Notes: generated by a model from the letters alone, not told the origin. Positions 11,501 to 21,909 are shown, counted from the stretch's first letter. The stretch: 64,000 nt of DNA from Paragonimus skrjabini miyazakii (GCA_014338405.1 JTDE01000289.1:107105-171104), one strand, 5' to 3'. A program made the numbers and translations.

Positions 11501-13070
11501 ATGGCAAAGGTTGTTGGTGACATTGAGCACCATCAACCGTCGGTACTTAACACTCACGTAGAAAAACGTGAGAAGCGAGAAGATGCAGTACCCTACTTGG
11601 CATGAGTACACCTTGTGAATATTGGTCAAAACCGAAGCCTTACTTGGTGTATTTTACAGACTGACCAATCTCCAATTAATAGTACAGTCAAAGAACATGC
11701 ACCCAAAGAAAACTCGATAGCCACTCAAACTCTGGGAATTGTTTGGAGGAAGAATACATTTGCTCCGACCGCTTAGTATCTTTGTACACCTCATGGTAAG
11801 AATAGATTTAGCTATTAATGTCTGGCAGTTGACGATATACTACGCACCTGTACATTTCAGATACTGTATATGCTACAAAAACGAGAATGAATGATAACTG
11901 CAAATCAGAGATGCGGAGAAGGCGCAAATATTGGTTACACGAACGCACAAGGTTACAACTGGGCATGGAAAAAAGGAGACCCTTGTAATTTGTGCTTCAC
12001 GCCTGAGCAAAACACCATCAAAGTGAGTTAATGCTTGAGGTTTACGTTTTACTTATTAATCACCGAAATATCTACACTGAAGCTGTAATTAAGAAGTATT
12101 TCGTGCAGGTTTGTCGCTACTATTTCGACGGTCTTGATTTGCAGCGTGGTATATTTACTTTTTTTGTTTGATACTATTTATAAGTGTGTGCTGAAGCAAT
12201 TAGGCTGCGTCATTTGCCCAGACATATTTCTTGCCATATCTGTTGTCTTTTTTCAAAGGAAATTGCTTGTATCATAAAACAACCGTCGTTCTCAACAGCT
12301 TGTTTATGTATCGCGAGTAAAAAGACGTACAGGACAAATTAGTTAATCAAGTTTAAATGATTTGTAAAGGTGATGATACGGAGGAGTCCACAATGACACA
12401 TAAAACGCAATATTCATGTTGGGTATCGCAGATATTCAGTTAACACAGTTTATATAGCATTCTTGATGAACACGTTTAATCTATGAGGATACAGACAGAC
12501 ATAACATACATTTATGTTGTCCTTGAATCAAGCCGGCTTCACCGGAAGAATCTTATACATAACAAACACACGGTTCCGTTGTTCTATTTAATGTATATAC
12601 TCAATATATTACGAACGGTTTATGTGATCAGTTCGGCTGAAAATTACTACGTAGACAGTTATACGTAAGGATACACCGTGACGTGGACATATATGACGGG
12701 GAGAGGTGGAGGACAGGTTGACAGAAACGCTTAATGGACGGCGAACTCACCACAGCCGGTCCTTACCCTTGCTGTCCAGTAGAAGTTACTAATAGGAAAT
12801 TGGTGTCGCCGCAGTTGTAAGGATATAACGCTAAGTCAAGTCATACAGATCAATTTAGAAGGAAATAATGTAAAACCCATTCAACCAAGTCGTTGTTATA
12901 TTTTAGTGGCTGGCTTGATGCTTTAAATTTACGCTATAACCAACTTGTCTGTTTCGCTGGCAGATAAGTCTCTTTACTTAAAACCTTCTCTACGGCCGTC
13001 TAGATCTGAATAACACATACAAGAAAATGCTGTACCTAATAAAAGGATTGGTTTTTAACTGTTATGCTTT
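8535..13070. other. Long intergenic stretch with weak ORFs
   Basis: No gene is supported. A plus-strand frame at 8980-9183 (FRSNIIGEDYHGLDLLPKIV) follows a weak CATCAG acceptor and could be a terminal exon. A minus-strand frame with a hydrophobic start (MFSIPLFLLL, about 8920) was considered as an alternative leader for the prohormone. A plus-strand frame at 10478-10675 has no supporting signal. Confidence 0.4.
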
Positions 13071-13076
13071 GAGTTC

Positions 13077-13385
13077 TCACGCTGAAATATGCCAACCGTT
13101 TACGTTTGACTCGCGAACTAAACGACATTCTGCACGTCCGTAAACGGATTCACGGCGGATTCTCACAAAGACTTGGTTCAAACATTCACAAACAAGGTGA
13201 AGGAGTGTCACGTTGACAGTGCTCAGTCTCGGCAGCTCCTATTTTTGGGCAGTGATAGAGGCTTGTTGACTTACGGTGTCTAACAGATGCTTGTATAGAT
13301 TACCACTAAGTTGTGACCAGCTAATTGGAGGCGTATTGACGGGTCGTATTTTTGACTCTCCGCAATTTGCAGTGCTAAAGAAACC
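13077..13385 (-). CDS. Fragment of an unknown gene: two exons around a 36-bp intron
   Basis: Exon a (13385..13275, 37 codons) follows a TTCGCAG acceptor and ends at a GTAAGT donor in phase 0. Its product ends in PISWSQLSGNLYKHLLDT. The intron 13274..13239 is only 36 bp and ends in AAAAATAG. Exon b (13238..13077) continues in phase 0 with ELPRLSTVNVTLLHLVCECL, a basic stretch (VFVRIRRESVYGRAECRLV) and a TGA. An alternative donor (GTAAAC) lies near the end of exon b, so the stop may not be used. Local G+C is higher than in the flanks. Very short introns are well known in flatworm genes. The LP..N..LL..L pattern faintly recalls a helical segment of RhoGAP domains, but this is too short to call. 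The 5' end is not found; an upstream piece ending MTDGRS near 13470 could join in phase 0 but is unsupported. Overlapping plus-strand frames are also open. Confidence 0.45.
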
Positions 13386-14652
13386 CTGCGAAGTTGACGC
13401 AACAACGCTTTACTGTGCTTGAACCACTTATGCAATATGGTGATATTTGCTACTGTATTTACACTTCTGCCATCAGTCATTCCACTATATATAGGTTGGT
13501 TTGCACAAAAAATGTTCACTTCTCTTGTATGAAATGAAAATCAGATTATCATCCGAATTGACTACTGAAATCACTTTTGGGTGTTTGGCCAGTTCACGCT
13601 AGAATTGTTTAGACTAAAAATGGCATACAGTATTCTGAAATGAACGATCTATCTCTGTTGATTGGAACTTTAGCCACAAAACTCCTCTGCTTCAATTAAG
13701 TGAAAACACTATTGAGAAAGTATCACGAGTGCAATCAAAATATGTTCCTTGGTTTGTTTACCAAAGCAAAGTTTGAAGCGTAGGATTGTTGAGCATCATA
13801 AGCGATAAAAATGTTTTAGGAATTTCTTGATATGATGCCGCCCCAACCTTCCCATTTCTCCTGTTTATTCGCATCGTCTAGTCTGTTGTTTTGCAAAACA
13901 TAAATTATTACATTTCTTTGCTACCAGAAAGTATCCGTTGAGTGGTAGCCTTCTCAGATTGATTAGTCAACTTGAGGAATTTATATTACGCCTACTATTA
14001 TGAAATTGCTCCGACTGACAGAAAGTTTTACCCGGATTATTTGAAATTTTCTCTAACTGCTACTTGAATGTTGCTCATATCACCTTTTGTTTCTTGACAG
14101 GATAAGTGCGAACAAATTTTATACTACTGTAAGTTTCATTGGCAATATGATGGAAAATCATCGTACAAGTTATTCGAACGTCCACCCCTATGACAGAACT
14201 TCTTCGCGTCACCAACCAGGCCACAGAGAAGTAGATGGGAATGTGATGGCATTGAATTTTAACTTTATTCTTCCCACCCAAGTGCTGTTAGCATATCAGC
14301 CATAACTGTTTATCATTAGTGTACTTCTTCATTAGCCCGCAGTAATAAATAATAATGAAATATTTATTTTTCTTTGTTACTGGTTAATACGCTGCAACTC
14401 TTTATTCTCATGAGATCTATTTCTCCTTGACAGGATGAATTACAAATATTCGTTACTATGCTACTCAATTTACATGATTACGTTATTGCTTGAAGGAGAC
14501 CATTGTTGATGTTTTTTTCTCTGTTCACAGACAACGTTTGACTGTGAGCGCTTATTTTCGGTAATTATTATTTATTTATCTGCATAACCATTTTGGTCTA
14601 AATAAATAGTCAATATTCCGTTTCGTTTTGTTCAAACTAACAGATAAATAGC
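13386..14652. other. Intergenic with splice-like motifs
   Basis: Strong plus-strand acceptor-like tracts end at 14100 and 14433 (both ..TTGACAGGAT) and at 14530. A frame of about 67 codons runs from 14101 to 14305, with an internal GTAAGT at 14129. These could be exons of a plus-strand gene, but no consistent chain of exons was found. Confidence 0.3.
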
Positions 14653-15332
14653 TAACCAGTAGCGGTAGAAGACATACGTCGCGAGATGTTAACATTTAGT
14701 TTACTCTTTTCAGTCACGAATGTAAAACACTGGAATATTTAGGACATGTGGATAGCGACAACAATAGAAACAATCAACGATTAGGTTTACACAAAACAAG
14801 GACTGTTATCAGTTCCAGGGCAGACAAACTGCGTGAGTCAACAGTTTATGCACACACAGGACCGGACGGCGAGTATTGATTAGCATAGCTTCGGAGGGGG
14901 CAAGCAACTTCGGATTCCGATTACGCAACAACACATGATACGAATTGGCGGGGTCAACAACGTGACCTGTTTCCATGATGTGCTTTGCTATGTGTGAGGT
15001 CGGATTTCGTCTCACACGTACTGTTGCCATTGACTTTTGCGTCATGGCGCGCACCAACCACTAGGGCATATGTTCAACTATTCTTTGTCGTAGGCACCGA
15101 TCTGTTCTGCCGATATAGACGTCACCTCAACTGCAAGTGAACTGATAGATTACATGTGAGACAGAACATTTCGGTAGGACACGATTGTGAATAAGGTGAG
15201 CGACGCTCGTTGATGGTTTCTATTGATGTTGCTATCCGCATGTCCTATATATTCCAATGTTTACGTTCGTGACTGAAGAGAGTAAATGAAATGTTAAAAT
15301 CTCGCGACGTATGTCTTCTACCGCTACTGGTT
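14653..15332 (-). mobile_element. Penelope-like element remnant with inverted ends
   Basis: A short minus-strand element: inverted arms 14653-14780 and 15207-15332 (about 127 bp, several mismatches) enclose a GIY-YIG endonuclease remnant at 14809 to about 15135. The endonuclease reads DVYIGRTDRCLRQRIVEHMP, then an in-frame TAG, then the C-terminal half (NPTSHIAKHIMETGH, NRNPKLLAPSEAML, RRPVLCVHK, VCLPW) to its stop. The CxC-type motif before VYIGR is only partly kept. No reverse transcriptase is present: the region that should hold it is replaced by the inverted copy of the 3' end. It belongs to the same subfamily as the copies at 16.4, 31.6 and 56.2 kb, which share the terminal sequence containing the GCGAAATGTTAACAT-like motif. 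Confidence 0.85.
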
Positions 15333-16439
15333 AATTGGATCAGGTGAACGCAGTGTTTTAGGTAAATAGCTGTTAGAACACGGTTCGTGTACAAGTTAGT
15401 TTCGGTCACACTATGAACTCGCAGTTGTATACTTCATTGGGATGTTAAAATATAAAAATTTTAAATTTTCATTGTGCAACTTGACGCAAGTGGTTCTGAT
15501 GTTTGTGTTTTTGTCGAATCTCAGCTTGCATGTACAGTTTTGCCAAATTCAATCTACCATCAGTGTAGTAGGAGGGCATATAGAATAGTGGGGCGCGAAG
15601 ACTGAACCATGTACACTATTGTTAACACGATGTTTTAGATTTTTTGAGGAGCAAAATTAGTCAAAGTATTTGACCTTTTGAAAGATGAACTACACCGCGT
15701 AAATGAAAGGACGATATTACATTACGTAAAAGTAAGAAGTGAATGAGATAAGTTCAAGAAGGAAGAGCTATGTGCATCATATATGGTGATAACTTTACTT
15801 TAGTTCTAAAAACCGTTGTTTAAGGAGCAGTCAGCTCTTGCTGTGAATGAGATTCAGGGAGATATGTTGCCAATATTTCCCGAGTAAAGGTGGATCAAAC
15901 GTAAGAGGGAAGAGGTTCCTCCAGTTTTTCTTTTTGATAACCACATGGTTCACAAATGAAAACATTGGGACAAGTGGTTTGCTACTTTAGTCAGTTGCTG
16001 TTGATTTTTAAGAGAAATATCACGCTAACGAAGAAAATACGTTCTTATCCTACAATATAGTGTTGAAGAGACGGTAAGCATTCTTGGCATTCGAGTGAAA
16101 GTAGGAAATATAATCTGTCGATATTCTCAGAAATCTTGATAACAAGTAAGACAAAAGAAAGTGCCTGAGGTTAACTGTTAATCCACTTTCAAAAGATTCG
16201 AAATCTATGTAACTGTTCACAGTAAACTCAGTCGGACTAGAACTTATACACAAAATGCTACACCATGTAAGTAAACGTGACCAATTTTTATGTTAGGCGC
16301 AAACTATCTGGACAGCTGGTAACATAGCTTGATGGGAAACTAGACTCTCGAATGAAATCGGTTTTCAAGATCTAGTACGCTGTGAAATCTAATAGGCCTT
16401 CTTTATCCAGTCTCAGATTGTTGAAATCGAACTTCATTA

Positions 16440-16960
16440 CAGCAGAAAGAAATATATTGCGAAATGTTAACATCTCATTTACTCTCATCAATCGCAAAAG
16501 TAAAACATGCAAGCTATATACATCATACAACCAAAGACAGACAGGGAATTAGACACGCATACAAGCACACCAAGTATTATGTAATCACGACCATGGCAAC
16601 CCAATAGGTTGTCTCAACCACTTTTGTGCACACAATGTCGGCTGGTATGTTCGGATGAGCATCGCTTCACAGAAAGCTAGTAGCTTCGGGTTTCGATTGC
16701 GCAACAGTATATTGAATGAGTTTAATGGGTCAACTTGGTGACCCGCTGTCATGAGGTGTTTAGCGATCGATGACGTTGGGTTTCGAGCCGTCAGTGCAAC
16801 AAGTTGAGGCTCGTGCGTCATCTGTTGTTTCAATCATTTCGGTATGTGTTGGGCGACTGGCTGTGATAATTGTCGATCTGTTCTGCCTATGTAAACGTCA
16901 CTGCAACTGCAGGTGAACTGGTAAACAACACGGGAGGCAGAAGAGTTTGGCAATCTACAT
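16440..16960 (-). pseudogene. Penelope-like element endonuclease remnant and 3' terminus
   Basis: The 3' terminal sequence is at about 16440-16560 and is related to 14653-14780. It is followed on the minus strand by a GIY-YIG domain, 16585 to about 16950: VVYQFTCSCSDVYIGRTDRQ, a TGA after HIPK, then the C-terminal half (NPTSSIAKHLMTAGHQVD, NRNPKLLAFCEAMLIRT, LCAQK, GLPW). The intact CxC zinc-knuckle-like motif and the YIG-R core identify it. One nonsense codon and the loss of the reverse transcriptase show it is dead. Its 5' side meets a plus-strand reverse transcriptase fragment head to head. Confidence 0.85.
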
Positions 16961-17128
16961 TCGCAATTGCGGAAATCTAGTCCGGGATAATATAGCTGCA
17001 TTGTTGTTGTACAGACGATACGATGATGATATTTTAATTTTTACTGACGTTTCTCACTTTGACATGTTTTTCAACTTCCTTAACAATATCCACACCAACC
17101 TATCTTTGTCTCACGAAGTAGAATCTAA
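16947..17128 (+). pseudogene. Penelope-like reverse transcriptase fragment
   Basis: About 50 residues match the catalytic region of Penelope-like reverse transcriptases: YRRYDDDILIF (the family form is YVDD), then FFNFLNNIHTNLSLSHEVES, equivalent to HQSVRFTLEEES in the 18.9-21.3 kb copy. The Val of the catalytic motif is replaced by Asp. Homology stops where a SINE begins at about 17129. It is in opposite orientation to the endonuclease remnant on its left, so the two are not one colinear element. Confidence 0.65.
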
Positions 17129-17408
17129 CAATCGCAGCTGTCGCATCCCCATAAACTTTCCAGTCGGCTCCTTTCGAAAAGAAGCACTAGACTCGAGTTT
17201 CACTCTCACTAGAGCTCGTCAGTAGCGCATATCATCGCCACTGCCGGGACTTGAACCACGGACATGCTGTTCATGAGGCAACCGTGTTTACCACTGCGCC
17301 ATTGACCTCACGTTAGGCACGACCGAATTATCATATGTGTTTGTGCGTAATGATCATGTTGCCTGATCGCCTCGAAATGGAGACACAGTAACTGTCCCGT
17401 TAACTGCA
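17129..17408 (-). mobile_element. tRNA-derived SINE, best promoter copy
   Basis: A minus-strand copy carrying an A box TGGCGCAGTGG (17301..17291) and a B box GGTTCAAGTCC (17257..17247), 44 bp apart as in tRNA promoters. The body includes the family marks TGACGAGCTCTA and CTCGAGTCTAGTGCTTC. It lacks the usual 3' tail (CAATTG.GGGTGATGTTCAACTT), ending where the Penelope-like reverse transcriptase fragment begins. About 130 bp upstream of the A box belong to the family, which is unusual for a tRNA head. Confidence 0.85.
17247..17301 (-). promoter_or_regulatory. RNA polymerase III type 2 promoter (A and B boxes) in SINE
   Basis: The A box matches TRGYNNARNNG and the B box matches GGTTCNANNCC, in the right order and spacing. 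Other copies keep only parts: the 35.2-kb copy has GTTCTAGTCC, and the 41.0- and 41.6-kb copies have TGGGGCAGTGG. Confidence 0.75.
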
Positions 17409-17418
17409 CTATTGACTT

Positions 17419-17685
17419 TTGCTTTTATCAAAGTGTTGCATGGTTAGTAACGAGCTAAGGGCATATGTGAAACAAAAAACGTTAGCTGCAGATTATGTGC
17501 AATTGTTGACTCATAAAACGGCTGAAATTAACTCGTTAAAATCTCACATGTTTGGCAGTGGTATGCTCAAACCATTGTGCCTCGAAGCTCATCGTTTTGT
17601 TCACTACGAAAACACGCTAACCAAAGTCAAGTTGAAGCGCAGAAAACGCAGCAGGTGGAGTAATCGATTGCTTGCCAATCTTTAA
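17419..17685 (+). pseudogene. Possible N-terminal region of a Penelope-like ORF
   Basis: An open stretch of about 88 codons, without its own ATG near the start, ends in a Lys/Arg-rich helix (ENTLTKVKLKRRKRSRW) and a TAA. Basic helices of this sort occur in the region before the reverse transcriptase of Penelope-like proteins, and it lies on the same strand as the reverse transcriptase fragment, just beyond the SINE. Order is against a simple relation, because an N-terminal part should precede the reverse transcriptase. Other sources, including an exon of an unrelated gene, cannot be excluded. Confidence 0.2.
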
Positions 17686-18874
17686 AGGCTGTCAATCCTT
17701 TTTCATAACCCAAACATTCCGTAACTTGTATACTGTTGCTTCAAAGATTAATTTATTATATGTTGCTTTGGCAACAAAAAATCTATTATTGCAACCTTTT
17801 GTGATAGGCCAATAAGTAGTGCACAGATTCGAAAGGAGCGATTCACTTGCGGACATTATTAATAGTCATCAATGTAACGAAAAACGGGACCGTGAAAATA
17901 GGGCTAACGTGTTTTGTTTTGTTTCGCATATTTTAATTGTATTGTGTTTAAGGTACAACATTTCAAGATCAAAACATTTTCACATGTGAGACATATGCTC
18001 GACTGTAAATTTAACCTCTACTTCTTTGGGGACCTTCAAGAACGACAGTCTTATGCAAAAATCCGACTTCTGTAGACCGTGTTACCTAAAAAAAGGAGGC
18101 AGAGAAAAATCACTGATCATTGAAGATGTTGATAAACAAAAGTATAAAATGTTGCATGTGTTTTGAGTAATGGGTGTCATACACAATGTTCTTGCATCTT
18201 TGACATGTAATACTTTAGTCGCTGGGACAACAAAATGCCTCAGTATGATCGATCAGTCCCTGTTTCTCTGATTGAAATCTGACAAAGTAAACACACCGTT
18301 CCTTATGCTGTGAATTGATAAGTTCACTGATTATTTGTTCTGCCAACTTCTTTATATGCACGTTCTCTACATTTACTTCTTCATAACGAACTCCTGGATA
18401 GTTTTGTGTTTTATGAATGAACATTCTCCATCCGCTACTCAAAGTAAGCCATTAAAGCTACTGAGCTGCATCGGTTTCAGTCCACTATGTACTCTGCGTT
18501 GGTTCAAGTACCTGATGGACATAGTGATTTTACACAACTGAAAAATGAGAAGTTGTCAGAAGACAAACTAGGATGTTCATGCTAATGTCATATCAATTGT
18601 TTGAACAGTCATACACAAGACTGGATACTGTGATATCAAGCAAGCCATGTCTTGCCATTTATTTCTCCCCCACCGAGTATATTTGTGATATATTTTATTT
18701 CCCCCCAGCAATGCTTATCTATTAAGTAATACTGTATTCGTCTGGTGTCCGTGGTATTTATATGAACGATGTGTATCCAAATTTAGGTGGTGCCAGGTGT
18801 TCACGGGAATCCGTAGATGTAAACGGTTTGTAATCATATTTTTCATCGTTTCAAATATGCCCATTAAGATAATG

Positions 18875-19151
18875 AGAATAAAGACATATAGGCGTGCATA
18901 CGTTTTCGATCATTCATCTTCAGGCCGGTACAATTATATACGGGGTTAATAGAGTTAGATCGAGATATCGATCAGACTTATTACAAAGAAACTAGGTCAC
19001 TGGTCAGTGAATTGGCGATGGCTTGATTGGTCGGTTACGTCACGCTTGTCCATTGGTTTGACCGCGCAGGTTGACCATCGATCCGGTGGATTTGTGGCCA
19101 TGGTAGGTGCAGCGCTTGAACAAACCGTTTTTGGTGACATAATACTGGGTC
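18875..19151 (-). repeat. Left (3') arm of the Penelope-like element
   Basis: This arm is an inverted copy of 21011-21287 with a few mismatches. It contains the end of the endonuclease frame and the 3' untranslated terminus of the element. Confidence 0.9.
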
Positions 19152-21010
19152 AAGCAGCCTGATTCCAATGGCCTCGGCAGTACAAAGTGTTCTGATTCGG
19201 ATCCCTTTTGATGGGTTGCCTGGCACGCAATATACCACTTTGAAGGCATGATCAGTGTTCACCTGGTGTCCGCTTCCAACCAGATGAGCGAGGATAGCAC
19301 TGTTGACCGATCGTGATTCTCCATGCCCCAGCCACCGTGGATGGTGTTCTCGGATTCGTTTCGAAAGTTGTCTTGACGTTCGACCAATATAACCTGCTCC
19401 ACAGGAACAAGTGAATGAGTAGATACACATAGATGAGGTCTGAACTGTCAGTCTATCTTTGTTATAAAATCCGAGAATTGGGGATGTGGAGAATTGAATA
19501 CGGAATTCTGCTGTAGCATAGGTCCTGCTAATCGTCTGGTTGAGCCTGTTTGTCAGCCTTTCGGCGGCATTTTCATCTTTAAATGGTACTCGAATAAACA
19601 CCGGCTTCCTTTTTACTTCATGCACTTCAGGTTTAGGCGATATTCTAATCATATTTCTGGCGATAAATCGTTCCGGGTAGCCGTTATCATGAAGTACGTT
19701 TTTTTTGAATTAGAGTTTATTTTCTAGCGTATCCGGTGAACAAATTTTATATGCTCTATCAGTCAGTCAGCGCACTAGGTACAAAACTGTGAAAGTTTGT
19801 GTACTGACCTGTCCACGTGTTCTTGCGGTAGATTCTGCGCTGAATAGTAACGTCTGTTCGTCGGTGTAAACGAACATCTAGGAAAGATATCTCGTTTCCA
19901 GACTCCTCCTCAAGTGTAAACCTAACTGACTGGTGGGCGCGATTGAATATATCGAGTACTGTGTGCGTATTAGTATCCGAACTGGCCACGATAAATATAT
20001 CGTCTACGTATCGGTGGTACTGACTGAACTGGCTGATGGTGGATTGAAGCGTAGTGCGTTCAAGCTTTCCGATGAATTTATCGGCCAAGCGATGTCTGAG
20101 CGGGGACCCCATTGCTACGCCATCTGTCTACCGATACAGCACACCGTCGAACAGCAGTTGTACATCAAATGTGCAACGGAGCAGAAGCTCTTTCAATTTC
20201 AATGGTGGTAAACCAATCTCGATTTCGGTCTCAGACACGTAATCACAGATAAAATTGACGGTTTCTAGCAGCGGTACGTTTATGAACAAAGACACTACGT
20301 CTAATGAGCATGATTTCTGTGAGGTCATGTTAACGTTCTGTATAAATTTGACAAATTCAAACGTATCAAGTAGACTGAATGGGGCAATCGCTTTTCGGAC
20401 AGGTTCAAGCAGTTTCACTAGCCACTTCGCCGTTGCGTGGTAAGGCGAATTCATCATATCAAGTACTGAACGAACCGGTACGCCAGGTTTGTGGACTTTT
20501 GGTAGTCCATAGAGACGGGGTAAAGTAGAACCCTGTGGTCGTAATTGTTCGTAAGTCGCGGGAGTGATCAGCTTTTCGTCTTCTAGTGACTTCAGACACT
20601 TAGTGATCTGCTGTTCGGCATACTCATTTTTGTCCCTATTGTTGGCAGTTCTACGAAACTTGGTCTGGTCTGCAAGAATACCACTCAATTTCTCGATGTA
20701 ATCGCTTCTGTTCAGGATGACAATTCCAGCTCCCTTGTCTGGTCTGCTGAGGAGGTTATCTGGATTCTGTTGAAGCAGCTTCAATGAATCCACGTGCTCC
20801 TTAGTTAAAGGTCCTCTCTGTCTCGATGTACGCTTATAGTATAGCTGGCAGCAATTAACAAGTGTAGTTTTAAATAATTCAAGGTCATCTAGCGAACGCG
20901 GGGTCAAATCTTGCGTCTGACCGAGAAGATTCTTAAATTGCACCTCAAGTTCTAGACGTTCTTTCTTACGTTGTGGGCAGCAAAACTTAGAACCGAGTGA
21001 GAGTGAGAGT
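19035..21010 (-). pseudogene. Broken Penelope-like reverse transcriptase + GIY-YIG endonuclease
   Basis: The coding region is open from the arm junction at about 21010 (SLGSKFCCPQRKKERLELEV). It shows RPDKGAGIVILNRSDY, the GLPKVHKPGVPVRS block and SLDVVSLFINVPL of the reverse transcriptase, then a TAG at 20130..20128 inside the conserved LYR-TDGVAMGSPL block. Beyond it are the catalytic YVDDIF, FLDV and TWTGQYTNFHSFVP. A 4-bp GACT tandem duplication at about 19761-19770 appears to shift the frame, and a TAA lies at 19712..19710. The linker leads to the endonuclease: CIYSFTCSCGAGYIGRTSRQ, LSKRIREHHP, a GSGHQV block, CTAEAIGIRLLDPVLCHQK and a C-terminal part that runs into the left arm. The protein would copy RNA at nicked target DNA. 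Part of the block after HSFVP seems deleted. Confidence 0.9.
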
Positions 21011-21287
21011 GACCCGGTATTATGTCACCAAAAACGGTTTGTTCAAGCGCTGCACCTACCATGGCCACAAATCCACCGGATCGATGGTCAACCCGCACGG
21101 TCAAACCAATGGACAAGCGTGACGTAACCGACCAATCAAGCCATCGCCAATTCACTGACCAGTGACCTAGTTTCTTTGTAATAAGTCTGATCGATATCTC
21201 GATCTAACTCTATTAACCCCGTATATAATTGTACCGGCCTGAAGATGAATGATCGAAAACGTATGTACGCCTATATGTCTTTATTCT
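21011..21287 (+). repeat. Right (inverted 5') arm of the Penelope-like element
   Basis: This arm is the inverted partner of 18875-19151, and the open frames in it are only shadows of the endonuclease tail. It starts next to a short CTCTCA-type microsatellite (about 20995-21010 on the minus strand), which is where the reverse transcriptase frame is cut. Confidence 0.9.
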
Positions 21288-21532
21288 AGGTATCATGTTG
21301 TCGTGAAGTGTGGGGACGGATGTGAACAAAAAGAAGTAATCTACATGCTGACACTCACCCAATCAAACGAACTAGGTTTCATTGTGTAATAGCACGGAGT
21401 TTGCCTTTATTAGGTGCGTTCCGAACAGAGTTTTTATTAGAACGTTAGCCAAAAAGGTGACTTTTGTATTGCAAAGAATACTCCGATTTGAATTTTGAGT
21501 GTAAAAAACATCGATACCATTTCGGTCAAATT

Positions 21533-21901
21533 TTAAAGAATCGTAGAATACATCATTATATACAACCTTAATGTAAATTTAAACGAATAGATAGAATGCA
21601 GTGATGTATCCAATATTGTTTTATTAGCTGGATAAAAGAATGTGGCACGACTCTTTTTTTGTAAAAGAGAATTATACAAACTTCTAACTTCGGAGAACGT
21701 GAAATGGTTGCCAATTTTTACGATATGTTGACGTGACAACCATGAACGCTCCAGATTCCGGTTAACTCGTGTGATCCGAAACGATGGACGTGCTTGACGA
21801 GTGTTGGCTTGCGTCAGCATGGTTACTAATCCAAAACAAATAAGTGGAATAAACAAGTATAATTTCAATTGAATGAACACAACTTTTTGAACAGTGTATA
21901 G
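21533..21901 (-). CDS. Candidate exon of a secreted or membrane protein
   Basis: A 122-codon open stretch begins exactly after a strong acceptor (a T-rich tract ending GTCCAG) and has no ATG of its own before a hydrophobic core (LYLFIPLICFGLVTM). It then becomes strongly basic, with repeated single Arg and one KK site (RPSFRITRVNRNLERSWLSR, later LLQKKSRATFF). The pattern suits a leader followed by a processed basic region, but no cysteines or known domain are seen. The last 15 residues look non-coding, so a donor may lie earlier. It sits just beyond the right arm of the 18.9-21.3 kb Penelope-like element. By my estimate about one ORF of this length is expected by chance in the window, so it remains a weak candidate. 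Confidence 0.25.
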   Translation of the reverse strand, partial: LYTVQKVVFIQLKLYLFIPLICFGLVTMLTQANTRQARPSFRITRVNRNLERSWLSRQHIVKIGNHFTFSEVRSLYNSLLQKKSRATFFYPANKTILDTSLHSIYSFKFTLRLYIMMYSTIL

Positions 21902-21909
21902 CTGGACAA

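Larger units (their letters stand above)
18875..21287 (-). mobile_element. Penelope-like retroelement with inverted terminal arms
   Basis: The best-preserved retroelement of the window (2.4 kb). Left arm 18875-19151 and right arm 21011-21287 are near-identical inverted 277-bp copies. Each includes a motif near its outer end (CTGAAGATGAATGATCGAAA in sense) and the last part of the endonuclease reading frame. Between them lies one minus-strand reverse transcriptase-endonuclease coding region that is truncated at its N-terminus where the right arm starts. Inverted or direct terminal repeats derived from the element itself are known for Penelope elements. No target-site duplication is obvious at the outer ends. 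Inactivation is mild (two stops and one frameshift), so this is a young or recently active family. Confidence 0.9.

Noticed and set aside
13030..13146. Plus-strand 38-codon frame with leader-like start (MLYLIKGLVF) and a TKR site
   Set aside because: It lies antisense to the better supported exon b at 13077-13238, has no splice or repeat support, and is short enough to be chance.
14101..14305. Plus-strand exon after a strong acceptor, or a 28-bp micro-exon ending at GTAAGT
   Set aside because: The acceptor is good, but no donor-acceptor chain in consistent phase could be built, and the minus strand is open across the same bases.
20952..21155. Minus-strand frame in the right arm of the Penelope-like element
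   Set aside because: It is the antisense of the endonuclease tail present in the inverted arm, not a gene.
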